Positions 1-8,202 of a stretch of 64,000 nt of DNA are shown in pieces. The DNA comes from Astrobacterium formosum. Its GTDB lineage: Bacteria > Pseudomonadota > Alphaproteobacteria > Rhizobiales > Xanthobacteraceae. The notes under the pieces are model-generated. The model saw only the letters and a list, made by a program, of their open reading frames with translations, did no database searches and was not told where the DNA came from. The position numbers were made by a program, and so were the translations under genes. How positions within the stretch are numbered: position 1 is the first letter of the stretch; each line of letters opens with the position of its first letter. The stretch covers positions 1 to 64,000 of the forward strand of contig JAVDCA010000031.1 of NCBI GenBank assembly GCA_030848545.1, given 5' to 3'.

Positions 1-170
1 AGCCTTCTCCCCGCTGGGGAGAGGGAGTTCTGCTGCGGCGAGCCGCGAGGCATCAGATGCTCCACCAAAGACGTCGATGCCGTTGACCATATGCGATCGC
101 CCTGCGCTTGCGGGGAGAGGTCGGCATCCGGGCGCGAAGCGCGCGGATGTCGGCTGAGGGGGCATCTCCC
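1..170. repeat. Dispersed CTCCCC/GGGGAG-type intergenic repeat fragments
   Basis: The bases before tyrC hold no convincing gene. At 6-27 a short inverted repeat (TTCTCCCC, GCT, GGGGAGAGG) is seen, and at 108-170 a second piece has GGGGAGAGGTCGGCATCC followed by GGATGTCGGCTGAGGGGG. The same CTCCCC/GGGGAG theme recurs at 19164-19323. Such elements are common between genes in Hyphomicrobiales. Their role is unknown. Confidence 0.4.
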
Positions 171-254
171 GCGGGCTCCGGACTCGCGGCTAGAGCCCCA
201 TCCCTCCTTCCGCAAGCCGGGCGAGGGAGAAGACCGAGCAAGGGACGCCATGTG

Positions 255-1223
255 ATGAGCGAAGTTCTCTACGACCGTCTGGCGCTGATCGGCGTCGGCC
301 TGATCGGCTCGTCGATCGCGCGGGCGGCGCGCCAGCAGGGCGTGGTGCGCGAGATCGTCGCCACCGCGCGCTCGGAAAAGACCCGCGAGCGCGTCGCCGA
401 ACTGGGCATCGCCGACCGCGTCGTCGCGACCAACGCCGAAGCCGCGGCCGGCGCCGACCTCGTCATCGTCTGCATCCCGGTCGGCGCCTGCGGGCCGGTC
501 GCACAGGAGATCGCCCCCTATCTCAAAGCCGGCGCGACCGTCTCCGACGTCGGCTCCGTCAAGGCCTCGGTGGTCAAGGACATGGGGCCGCACATTCCCG
601 ACAGCGTGCATTTCGTCCCCGCCCATCCGGTCGCCGGCACCGAGCATTCCGGCCCGGATTCCGGCTTTGCCGAACTGTTCGCCAATCGCTGGTGCATCCT
701 CACCCCGCCCAAGGGCTCAGACGAGGAAGCGGTCGAACGCCTCGCCACCTTCTGGCGCGCGCTGGGCGCCAATGTGGAGGTGATGGACATCGAGCGCCAC
801 GACATCGTGCTCGCCATGACCAGCCACCTGCCCCATCTCATCGCCTACACGGTGGTCGGCATGGCCGACGACCTGGAAAAGCTCGTCACCAGTTCGGAAG
901 TGATAAAATTCTCGGCCGGCGGCTTTCGCGATTTCACCCGCATCGCCGCCTCCGACCCGACCATGTGGCGCGACATCTTTTTGCACAACAAGGACGCGGT
1001 GCTCGAACTCATCAGCCGCTTCAACGAGGACCTCGCCCGCCTCGGCCGCGCCATCCGCTGGGGCGAGGCCGACACCCTGCACGAATTCTTCACGAGGACG
1101 CGCGCGATCCGCCGCGGCATCGTCCAGACCGGCCAGGATTCGGCGGCACCGGACTTCGGCCGCCGCCCCGAGCAACTGCCGCACGTGCCGATCCCGCGGC
1201 CTTATGCGGCGGATGGGGAGTGA
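255..1223 (+). CDS. tyrC: Prephenate/arogenate dehydrogenase, TyrC family
   Basis: A 322-residue NAD(P)-dependent dehydrogenase of tyrosine biosynthesis that oxidatively decarboxylates prephenate or arogenate in the cytoplasm. The Rossmann motif GVGLIGSS lies at residues 13-20. HPVAGTEHSG and SHLPHLIAY, conserved substrate-site segments of the family, lie in the middle, and a helical dimerisation region follows. The frame is open from 108, but I chose ATG 255 because the Rossmann strand begins directly after it, as usual in this family, and the upstream codons read through an intergenic repeat. The gene often follows hisC in this order, but the partner would lie outside the window. The next gene is convergent. 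The family assignment is secure; prephenate versus arogenate preference cannot be read from sequence. Confidence 0.93.
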   Translation: MSEVLYDRLALIGVGLIGSSIARAARQQGVVREIVATARSEKTRERVAELGIADRVVATNAEAAAGADLVIVCIPVGACGPVAQEIAPYLKAGATVSDVGSVKASVVKDMGPHIPDSVHFVPAHPVAGTEHSGPDSGFAELFANRWCILTPPKGSDEEAVERLATFWRALGANVEVMDIERHDIVLAMTSHLPHLIAYTVVGMADDLEKLVTSSEVIKFSAGGFRDFTRIAASDPTMWRDIFLHNKDAVLELISRFNEDLARLGRAIRWGEADTLHEFFTRTRAIRRGIVQTGQDSAAPDFGRRPEQLPHVPIPRPYAADGE

Positions 1224-1394
1224 AGGCGCGGGCGCGGGGGACGAAGGGCTCTGCGCGTTTAAGGTTCCGTCTGGACATCGGCCAATCGCCCAACCCCATA
1301 TTACGCGCTTGCCGAATTCGATGCTGTCGGGGCGTCTCGACGACGATGCGATCGCCTCGGCTACGAAGTAGTGGCGACGCAGAACCGCATGTTG

Positions 1395-3743
1395 TCATGG
1401 CTTGCAGTATTTCCGGAGGCCTAAAAGATGTTCAGGGTCACTTTGAGCCATCAGGAACAAGAGCGCTGCGTTGGCGTCCCTCGCCTCCTCAATCGTCATC
1501 GAGGAGTGACCTATTAGGTCATCGAGATTGTCGGAGTGAGATTCCACTTGGGAGAGCCGCTCAAGTGCCCGCATACGTGCCGGGTCCAGCGCAGGGACGC
1601 GCTTGCAGAGCTCCGCGAGCTTATCACTGATGTTACCGTTCCGAGGGATTTTGAAGGCCAGGAAAACCTCAATTACGCGGCGGAGCACGTTCGGGATCAT
1701 AAACGAATATTCAAATTGACCACTCCCTGCCGCCTCGAATTGCAATACTTTTTGGAAGAGGAAATGGTACTCGGAATCGTATTCGCGCAGCAGAGGGGAC
1801 ATTTCCACAATAGAAGCCGTACGGCTATTACTCCCATTCGGCAATGTCACATCAATGTAGAGCAATCGAGCCTTCGGTGCCTTTGGCGGATCCACCCGCG
1901 CCAGCCCTTTCCAGTCTTTCTTGAATTCATTCATACAATGTTGGTTATGCGTCATCACAAACAGCTGAGCGACATTACTGAGACGCCCTCGAATGAGAGC
2001 GCAGGCATAATTCATCGCTTTGGTATCGAGGCTTGATATTGGGTCGTCAACTACAACAATTAGGTCTTTGGCATTCCTACCATTAGCCTCCAGCGTCGAA
2101 AGAAAATAACACAACGCAATTGCGGACTTTTCTCCTTCACTTGGAGAGCCTTTAACGAGCTTACCTCTGCGGTGCAACTCATATCCTTTGTCAACAGGAG
2201 CAATAGTAAGCTCTCCATGTCCAAGATATGTTTCTACAAGTGCATTTATTTTATTGGCTGCGGGTCCGTGTTGCTGCACTTCCGCGCGCAGTTTAGCAAT
2301 ATCCTCTTCCAGCTTCAGGATGGAGGCTTTCGCGCTATCGACAGCCTCTCGCGCGGCCTTGCACTCCTGAATGTGCGTATTATAGCCCCCCGCGCCATCA
2401 GCAACGAAATGTTTGCGGATTGAAACTCGGGCCTCTTCCTGATGCCGAATGAAGTCGTCTACCATGCTGTTATGCTGCTCGCAGAGCATATTAACGGCGG
2501 CGACCGCGGCTTCGAACTGCCGTTTCAACTCCTGGGCTTCCATTATGGGAGGCAGGCCGGTCTCGACGGGCGTGGTAGGAGCTCTGCGCCGGGCAGAAAG
2601 ACCCACAACAGCCTTTCCAAGTACCGACGATGCTATACCTACTTGCACAGAGAGGCGCTCCGCCACCTCTGCGTATTGGGGGCGAATTTCTGCAGCGAAC
2701 TGCGCCTCTTTCGGGAGCAATGCGGCAGCAAGTCTCAATGCCTCCGCGGTCTTCCTTGCGAGTTCCTCCTTGCTCTCAATCTGCTCTATGAAAGTTGCAA
2801 CATTGTCGTTGAAAGAGCGTGCCAGAAGCGCACGTCGCTCCTCTGGAATTTTGCTGCCACAGTATAAGCAAGACGATAGCCCATTATTAACATGATAGTC
2901 ATTACCGACCTTCACCCACGTTACCATCGATGGATGTTTATCGAGCCCTTCGACCACGACGTAGCCGATTGTTTTCGGGCAGAGTTCAATTGCGGCCGCG
3001 ATGACGTCATAAACAGCGGCCACCGGCATCTCGATGAGGTTAACTTTCGGAACCGGCTCGGCGCGTGCGCAAGTGTCGGTCGCCGCATCGAGTACGGCAT
3101 CGCTCAGAATGGACTTTTCATCGAAAGAGAGTTTTTTATAATCATCAACAAGTTGAGTCGCTTCATATTTGCGGCCTGTCTGTCGTAGGTGGTCAGATAT
3201 CGTGCGGGCGCGTTCGCGTTTGTAGGCGGCAAACGCCTTGTCCCTCTCTGACAGCACCTTCTCTTCAGTGGCAAGCGTCGAATTCGCGGCAGGTCGCGAG
3301 GACTCCAACACCGCTAGCTTTTTCACTGCCTCGCCTTGCTCGGCGCTGATTGTGAACACCGGGTTTGCTTTGCGATCGGCCCAGTGCAAGTTCTCCTCTA
3401 CGAAATCTGTGTTGAAAACGCAGACGTGCGTTTCGAGGCCGGCCAATTTATCGGGGCAGGCGTAGACTTTTCCATCAGTCATTTCGATTTCGAAGGTACA
3501 GTCTAGAGGCAACCCTTCAGGCCGTCTTCCTTTTTGCAGTGCCGCGAAAACACGCGAGAGCGTGCTCTTTCCCGAGCCGTTGAATCCATAGATGAGATTA
3601 TATTTGGAAAATCCTATTTCTGGCGTTTTCTTCGTCCTCTCCGAGAGAACTCCTGCGCCCTGCAACTGACGAATGTTCTTGATGATCACTATAAAGCCCC
3701 CCCGACCGACAAGAGTTGATCGATCGGCCACCTTAACACCCAT
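1395..3743 (-). CDS. AAA_13-family ATPase, RloC/PrrC-like candidate anticodon nuclease
   Basis: About 780 residues with an ABC/SMC-type split ATPase. The Walker A GFNGSGKS is near residue 53, the ABC signature SPSEGEKSA near 533, the Walker B VVVDDPISSLD near 564, and THNQHC as switch histidine near 599. Between the halves are helical stretches and a C-L-Y-C pair near 292, comparable to the zinc-hook CxxC of RloC. The C-terminal 100 residues carry N-V-L-R-R-V-I-E, which contains RxxxE, and a later E-S-H-S, matching in order the R-E-H nuclease triad of PrrC and RloC. The inferred role is tRNA cleavage in phage defence; a related AAA_13 protein of other function is the alternative. ATG 3743 is used. 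GTG 3689 (reading V-I-I-K-N-I) fits the usual family start and has a G-rich stretch upstream. Composition is visibly poorer in GC than its neighbours, which suggests transfer. Confidence 0.8.
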   Translation of the reverse strand: MGVKVADRSTLVGRGGFIVIIKNIRQLQGAGVLSERTKKTPEIGFSKYNLIYGFNGSGKSTLSRVFAALQKGRRPEGLPLDCTFEIEMTDGKVYACPDKLAGLETHVCVFNTDFVEENLHWADRKANPVFTISAEQGEAVKKLAVLESSRPAANSTLATEEKVLSERDKAFAAYKRERARTISDHLRQTGRKYEATQLVDDYKKLSFDEKSILSDAVLDAATDTCARAEPVPKVNLIEMPVAAVYDVIAAAIELCPKTIGYVVVEGLDKHPSMVTWVKVGNDYHVNNGLSSCLYCGSKIPEERRALLARSFNDNVATFIEQIESKEELARKTAEALRLAAALLPKEAQFAAEIRPQYAEVAERLSVQVGIASSVLGKAVVGLSARRRAPTTPVETGLPPIMEAQELKRQFEAAVAAVNMLCEQHNSMVDDFIRHQEEARVSIRKHFVADGAGGYNTHIQECKAAREAVDSAKASILKLEEDIAKLRAEVQQHGPAANKINALVETYLGHGELTIAPVDKGYELHRRGKLVKGSPSEGEKSAIALCYFLSTLEANGRNAKDLIVVVDDPISSLDTKAMNYACALIRGRLSNVAQLFVMTHNQHCMNEFKKDWKGLARVDPPKAPKARLLYIDVTLPNGSNSRTASIVEMSPLLREYDSEYHFLFQKVLQFEAAGSGQFEYSFMIPNVLRRVIEVFLAFKIPRNGNISDKLAELCKRVPALDPARMRALERLSQVESHSDNLDDLIGHSSMTIEEARDANAALLFLMAQSDPEHLLGLRKYCKP

Positions 3744-3786
3744 CAAGCCTGGAGCTTAAGAGGTTTCGTACGGAATCAGCGAGCTG

Positions 3787-3879
3787 GTAGCCCGCATTGA
3801 GCGCGAGCGAAATGCGGGATGGCGTATCGATGAGGCACGGACGGACCCCTGGATTTCGCTGCCGCTCAATCCAGGCTAC
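3787..3879. repeat. Dispersed imperfect inverted repeat
   Basis: GTAGCCCGCATTGAGCG at the left pairs imperfectly with CGCTCAATCCAGGCTAC at the right, with an internal GCGAAATGCGGGAT segment. This resembles GTAGCCCGG-type repeats found between genes in Bradyrhizobium and Rhodopseudomonas relatives. It fills the gap between abiEii and the RloC-like gene and could serve as a boundary or terminator. Confidence 0.5.
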
Positions 3880-3893
3880 GCTTGCTACGATCG

Positions 3894-4754
3894 TCAAGAA
3901 ACGTCGGCGAATCCATGCTTCTTGAGCAAATCAGGAGTCGCCGCCCACATCCTTCCGGGGATCCGGCTGATGAATCGGTCGAATACCTGCTGGAATGCAT
4001 GCTTGCCTGCCGCATCGTCGAATCGGCCCCGCTCTTCGGCGGTCAGGAGCGGATGGGCATCCGCCAGAAACCGGCGGCGCTCGAATTTCTCGAACATGCG
4101 CTTTTCGGCTTCCCATCGAGGAATCGGCTTTTGCTTCGTGTACGCGCCGAACATGTCCACGGTTCTTTGTGCATCGAGATCCGGAAAGATTTCCAAGGCA
4201 TGCGCGAGGTCGACGAGGTCGCGCCCTTTGTTGCGCTGGAGCAGCGCACGCAGCTTCGTCGACAGAACCTCCTCCGTCGAGAATGTCGGAATATCAGCTG
4301 CTCCCGAGAACCAGGGATTCTCGACCTTGAAAGACATTGTCCGCGGGGGATCGAGCGCCGCGATCTCGGCCTCGTTGATCTCTATTTTCAGCCGGATTGT
4401 CGCCGAACCGTCTTCCGCGGCGACCGTATATCGGAGTGCCGGCGCGACCTGGCTGCGGAAATATTCCGGATCACCCAGCCACGGATCGAGAAGGTCATGG
4501 ACGCGGTCCCAGATCGGCTTGGACGCACCGTCTTTCGTGCGCGAAAGATCGATGTCTTCCGAGTAGCGTAGCGCTTTCGGAAAGTGCAGCTTGTTGAGCG
4601 CCGTGCCGCCGCGCAAGCGCAATTCCTCGCGCAGGAACGGGTCGTTGAACAGTTGGACAATGGCGCGCGCAATGATCAGGTCCTGCTCGACCTGCCGCGG
4701 CTCTGCCCAGGGCGCCACTTTCGACCACGCGATGATGTTCTGCGCGGGAATCAC
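3894..4754 (-). CDS. AbiEii/AbiGii-family nucleotidyltransferase toxin
   Basis: A 286-residue toxin of a type IV toxin-antitoxin/abortive infection pair, in the nucleotidyltransferase superfamily. The motif R-G-G-T-A-L-N-K-L at about residues 48-56 and R-Y-S-E-D-I-D-L at 63-70 form the nucleotidyltransferase active site, and K-G-R-D-L-V-D-L-A follows in the C-terminal half, all as in AbiEii. The frame is open to 4793, but GTG 4754 is preferred: its G-T-G-A overlaps the TGA of the upstream abiEi by four bases, the usual translational coupling, and the protein then starts at V-I-P-A-Q-N. It acts in the cytoplasm and is expected to be neutralised by the product of the upstream gene without direct contact. 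Confidence 0.92.
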   Translation of the reverse strand: MIPAQNIIAWSKVAPWAEPRQVEQDLIIARAIVQLFNDPFLREELRLRGGTALNKLHFPKALRYSEDIDLSRTKDGASKPIWDRVHDLLDPWLGDPEYFRSQVAPALRYTVAAEDGSATIRLKIEINEAEIAALDPPRTMSFKVENPWFSGAADIPTFSTEEVLSTKLRALLQRNKGRDLVDLAHALEIFPDLDAQRTVDMFGAYTKQKPIPRWEAEKRMFEKFERRRFLADAHPLLTAEERGRFDDAAGKHAFQQVFDRFISRIPGRMWAATPDLLKKHGFADVS

Positions 4755-5605
4755 TCGTCCGCCTCCGGGTGACGCCGGACAGAGACGCGCCAACGCTCGT
4801 TGCGTTCAACCGGATTCGGCGCCGCAGCGCCTGCGTCGCGTGTTACCGGCTCGAGCGCGACCCACGGCAAACGCGGTGTCGAAAAGAGCTGGTCGTGCAG
4901 CGCCTGTGTGCGATCGGAATGTCCGAACCTGTCCAGCAGATATCCCAGCCGTTGGGCGCAGGCGCGGTCGAAACGCGCCGCCATGGCGGCCAGCCTCGCA
5001 CCGTCGATCTTGCGCCCGAGATCGACGACGAGTGTCGCAACCGCATCGATGCCGCCGGCGGCGTGGACGTAGCGCAACAGATCGAGCGCGGTCAGCTCGG
5101 GCGATGACACCTTCATGCTGCCGGTCTCCGTCTTGCGATCGATCACGCCATCCAGAACCGCTTTCATATCCTTCCGGAAATGGAAACTGATCCATGAGCG
5201 CCCCGCCCGGATTCTCGGCAGCTGCCGGTCCGTCACGACCTGAAATTCCATGACCCCGTGATGCGTCGCGCCGTGCAGCTCCGCGGCCTTGAGCAGGCCC
5301 ACGTAATAAGGCCGGCCTTCATGACGCATCAGCGCGTCGACATACCAGGACGGTGGCGGCGCCTCCCAAGATAGGAATTGCGCCGGCACGGTCACGTAGA
5401 ACCCTTGGCGGGGATTGAAGAGCAACTTCCGCTTTTGAAGCCGCGCCGCCGCTTTCAGGAAAGCTGCCTCGGTGAGGCCGAGCGCCGCGATCGCTTCCGA
5501 GCGCGTGAAGGAGATTCGCCCCTCCGACTGGAGGATCGTCAGGTAGTTCAAAAGGGTCTTCGGGCGGGCTAGCAGCATATTGGAAAATAGCCTTCTTTCG
5601 TCCAT
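4751..5605 (-). CDS. AbiEi-family antitoxin / transcriptional autoregulator
   Basis: A 284-residue antitoxin of the type IV AbiE system. Residues 1-80 form a winged-helix N-terminus (G-R-I-S-F-T-R-S-E-A-I-A-A-L-G-L then a conserved A-A-R-L-Q-K-R-K-L-L and G-F-Y-V-T-V-P). The rest is the AbiEi C-terminal domain with P-P-S-W-Y-V-D-A-L-M-R-H-E-G-R-P-Y-Y-V-G-L-L-K-A-A-E-L-H-G-A, a hallmark of the family. Antitoxins of this family repress their own operon and counteract AbiEii. The start codon ATG 5605 lies inside one of two 23-bp repeats, so binding there could block both transcription and translation. The pair sits beside the RloC-like gene, making a compact defence island. Confidence 0.92.
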   Translation of the reverse strand: MDERRLFSNMLLARPKTLLNYLTILQSEGRISFTRSEAIAALGLTEAAFLKAAARLQKRKLLFNPRQGFYVTVPAQFLSWEAPPPSWYVDALMRHEGRPYYVGLLKAAELHGATHHGVMEFQVVTDRQLPRIRAGRSWISFHFRKDMKAVLDGVIDRKTETGSMKVSSPELTALDLLRYVHAAGGIDAVATLVVDLGRKIDGARLAAMAARFDRACAQRLGYLLDRFGHSDRTQALHDQLFSTPRLPWVALEPVTRDAGAAAPNPVERNERWRVSVRRHPEADE

Positions 5606-5685
5606 TTATCAATATGCGGCATGTCTATTGACGGTGTCGTATTGAAATTTATCCAAAAAGTGTCCATTTTTAGATATGCAACATG
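5601..5685 (-). promoter_or_regulatory. Two 23-bp direct repeats at the abiE promoter/start, candidate AbiEi operator
   Basis: The copies at 5601-5623 and 5663-5685 share 18 of 23 bases: TCCATTT, then ATATGC, then CATG at identical spacing. They are in the same orientation, 62 bases apart. The proximal copy covers the abiEi start codon. AbiEi proteins are known to autoregulate by binding repeats ahead of their gene, so an operator role is inferred. The remaining gap up to 5911 is AT-richer and holds no gene I can support. Confidence 0.6.
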
Positions 5686-5911
5686 CATTACTGATGCGCC
5701 GCCGTCCGCGGTCGTGCAGTCCGCCACATCGCGGCGGTATTTTGAAACGGGACGGCCGGACCTGGGCGCCGACCGCATCAAGACGCTGCGCCGCAAGGGG
5801 GATATGATGACTCGCCCCCGCTAATTCCGCTTCACCCCCGTCGGAGTCGCGACGCCTGATGGTCTTTCGCTGTCCCGGCGGGCGCATACCGACACGTGGA
5901 GAGTGCTCGCG

Positions 5912-6877
5912 ATGCCCATATCCACCCGCATGAAGCTCGACATGCTCCGCACCATGGTGCTGGCGCGCCAGTTCGAGGACAGTCTCACGCTGTTGTGCCG
6001 CGAGCCGGGCAAGATCGCCGGCATGATGATTCTGGCGACCGGCCAGGAGGCGGTCGGTGCCGGCGTCTGTGCAGTTCTCAACGCCGACGACGTCATTATC
6101 ACCAATCACCGCAGCCACCATCACCTGCTGGCGCGCGGGGCCGACCCCAAGGCCCTGATGGCGGAAATCTTCGGGCGGCGCACCGGCTGCAACAAGGGCA
6201 AGAGCGGCACGCTGCACCTCGCGGTGCCGGAGGTGAACGCGCTGTGCACCACCACCGTGGTCGGCGCCGGCCTTCCCATCGCGGCGGGCCTCGGCTTCGC
6301 GCAGCAGTACGAGAGCCGCGACGCCGTCACGGTGTGCTTCTTCGGCGACGGCTCCACCGGCGAAGGCTCGTTCCACGAGTCCCTCAATCTGGCCGGCCTG
6401 TGGCGCCTGCCGGTGATCTTCGTGTGCGAGAACAACCGTTATGCCGGGGCGCAGAGCTATGCCGAGCACACGCCCGTCGCCTCGCTCGCGGCGCGGGCCT
6501 CGGCCTACGGAATGCCGGGCGAGAGCGTCGACGGCAACGACGCCCCGGCGATCGCGGAGGCGACCTTGCGGGCGCGCGAGCGTGCGCTGGCGGGCGAAGG
6601 CCCGACCCTGATCGAATGCATGACCTATCGCTGGCACGGCCACGGCGAGGCCGACAGGCAGCGCTACCAGCCCGCCGACGAGATCGCCGCCTGGAAGAAG
6701 AAATGCCCCATCGAGCGGCTGGCGAAAGCGCTGCGCGAGGCCGGTGAACTCACCGATGCCGAACTTGCGGGGCTGTGGGCGGAGGCCGCCGCGATCGTCG
6801 CCGACGCCGTGCGCTACGCCGAGGAAAGCCCGTGGCCGGCGCCCGAAGAGGCGCTCGACGACGTGTGGGTGGTGTAA
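5912..6877 (+). CDS. Thiamine-diphosphate dehydrogenase E1 component, alpha subunit (acetoin/pyruvate type)
   Basis: A 321-residue alpha subunit of a 2-oxoacid or acetoin dehydrogenase E1. The ThDP/Mg motif begins G-D-G-S-T-G-E-G-S-F-H-E and ends C-E-N-N-R-Y-A, and H-R-S-H-H-H matches the conserved E1 alpha active-site loop. The length fits the AcoA/PdhA family. A GTG at 5903 is in frame, but ATG 5912 is chosen because GGAGAG lies about eight bases before it. The beta subunit gene follows after seven bases. No E2 acyltransferase or E3 gene is nearby, so the partners must come from elsewhere. Whether the substrate is acetoin, pyruvate or another 2-oxoacid is not decidable here. Confidence 0.9.
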   Translation: MPISTRMKLDMLRTMVLARQFEDSLTLLCREPGKIAGMMILATGQEAVGAGVCAVLNADDVIITNHRSHHHLLARGADPKALMAEIFGRRTGCNKGKSGTLHLAVPEVNALCTTTVVGAGLPIAAGLGFAQQYESRDAVTVCFFGDGSTGEGSFHESLNLAGLWRLPVIFVCENNRYAGAQSYAEHTPVASLAARASAYGMPGESVDGNDAPAIAEATLRARERALAGEGPTLIECMTYRWHGHGEADRQRYQPADEIAAWKKKCPIERLAKALREAGELTDAELAGLWAEAAAIVADAVRYAEESPWPAPEEALDDVWVV

Positions 6878-6884
6878 GGGGGCG

Positions 6885-7868
6885 ATGGCCATGCAAAAGC
6901 TCGGAATGGGACAGGCGATCAATCAGGCGCTGCGCGAAGAGATGCAGCGCGATCCGCGGGTGTTTCTCGCCGGCGAGGGCATCGGGGTCAGTATCAACGA
7001 CAGCCCGATGCTGCCCACCGCCGGCCTCATCGACGCGTTCGGCCCGAGAAGGGTGAAGGACACGCCGGTGTCGGAAGCCGCCATCGCGGGGCTCGCGGTC
7101 GGCGCCGCCGCGGCCGGGCTGCGGCCGGTGGTCGAGGTGATGTTCAATCCCTTCTTCACCCTCGCCTCCGACATGATCGTCAATCACGCCGCCAAGCTGC
7201 GCTATCTCTCCGGCGGCAAGACGTCTTTTCCGCTGGTGGTGCGGGTCAAGAGCGGAGCCGGTTTCGGGGCCGGCTGCCAACACTCCCACAATCTCGAAGC
7301 CTGGGTGGCGCACTGCCCCGGCCTCAAGGTGGTGATGCCGGCGACGCCGCGCGACGCCAAGGGCCTGTTGAAGTCCGCCATCCGCGACGACAATCCGGTC
7401 GTCTTCATCGAGGACATGGGGCTCTACTTCGTGCCCGCCGAGGTGCCCGACGGCGACGACACGATCCCGATCGGCAAGGCCGACGTCAAACGGCCAGGCC
7501 GTGACGTCACCATCGTGACCTGGTCGAAGATGCTCGGGGTCGCCCTCGAGGCAGCCGCCCGCCTGGCCGAGCGAGGCGTCGAGGTCGAGGTCGTCGATCT
7601 GCGCACGCTGACGCCGCTGGACACCGACGCCATCCTGACCTCGGTGCGCAAGACCGGCCGCCTCGTCGTCTTGCACGAGGCGACCCGCACCGGCGGCTTC
7701 GCCGGCGAGATCGCCGCGCTGGTCATGGAGAAGGCCTTCGCCGACTTGAAGGCACCGCTGCGCCGCGTCACCGGCCCGGACATTCCCGTCCCGGCCAGCC
7801 CGCCGCTGGAGAAATTCTACATCCCGGATGCCGATCAGGTGGTGGCGGCGATCGAGGAGATCCTTTGA
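6885..7868 (+). CDS. Thiamine-diphosphate dehydrogenase E1 component, beta subunit
   Basis: A 327-residue beta subunit pairing with the preceding alpha subunit. It has the transketolase-like pyrimidine-binding domain (G-E-G-I-G near 24, V-K-D-T-P-V-S-E near 54, G-L-R-P-V-V-E-V-M-F) and the C-terminal transketolase domain (V-V-I-V-T-W-like strand, then V-E-V-V-D-L-R-T-L-T-P-L-D-T-D and H-E-A-T-R-T-G-G-F-A-G-E). ATG 6885 follows an AAGGGGG ribosome-binding site just after the alpha stop; the open frame extends upstream inside the alpha gene, but those codons do not resemble the family. It is expressed with the alpha subunit and faces the SDR/TRAP operon convergently. It may feed the product of that operon into central metabolism, but this is inference. 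Confidence 0.9.
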   Translation: MAMQKLGMGQAINQALREEMQRDPRVFLAGEGIGVSINDSPMLPTAGLIDAFGPRRVKDTPVSEAAIAGLAVGAAAAGLRPVVEVMFNPFFTLASDMIVNHAAKLRYLSGGKTSFPLVVRVKSGAGFGAGCQHSHNLEAWVAHCPGLKVVMPATPRDAKGLLKSAIRDDNPVVFIEDMGLYFVPAEVPDGDDTIPIGKADVKRPGRDVTIVTWSKMLGVALEAAARLAERGVEVEVVDLRTLTPLDTDAILTSVRKTGRLVVLHEATRTGGFAGEIAALVMEKAFADLKAPLRRVTGPDIPVPASPPLEKFYIPDADQVVAAIEEIL

Positions 7869-7897
7869 TACGGGGGTCGGCTTATCAGTTCTGCTTC

Positions 7898-8067
7898 CGT
7901 GCCCCGGGCGCGGCGCAGCACGCAGCGAAGCGAAGCGCAGCGGAGTGGTGCGACGCTGAACCGGGGCCTCGCACCGAGGCTAGCCTGGGCGAGTGCTGCG
8001 GCGAGGCCCCGGATCTGCGGCGCGGCAGACCGCGAAGAGCGGTCCACCGCACCGCGTCCGGGGCACG
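7898..8067. repeat. Dispersed ~170-bp CGTGCCCCGGG...CCGGGGCACG element, copy 1
   Basis: Begins CGTGCCCCGGGCGCGGCGCA and ends GCGTCCGGGGCACG, so its tips are inverted repeats, and contains GCAGCGGAGTGGTGCGACGC and CAGACCGCGAAGAGCGGTCC. Near-identical copies lie at 35599-35768 and 41373-41518, with fragments at 16425-16448 and 49312-49356. It fills the convergent gap 7869-8202, where I see no gene. It may act as a bidirectional terminator or be a non-autonomous mobile element. Confidence 0.7.
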
Positions 8068-8202
8068 AGCGAATGAATCTGCCGCATCCCGTACGACACC
8101 GACCGTCGTCGATCCTGAACCGTCACCGCGGGTTCGACACCGGCCGTCGATTGACCCGCGTTGAACGACCCGTCCTCCCGAGGCGGCGAAGCCTCGGAAA
8201 AA

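Noticed and set aside
692-1630. A 312-codon open frame overlapping tyrC on the same strand
   Set aside because: It reads tyrC in another phase; Arg/His/Pro-rich composition is typical of shadow frames in high-GC DNA, and tyrC is a clear family match.
5609-6922. A 437-codon frame antisense to the E1 alpha gene
   Set aside because: It is the antisense of a clear dehydrogenase gene, with no domain and a His/Arg/Gly-rich composition.
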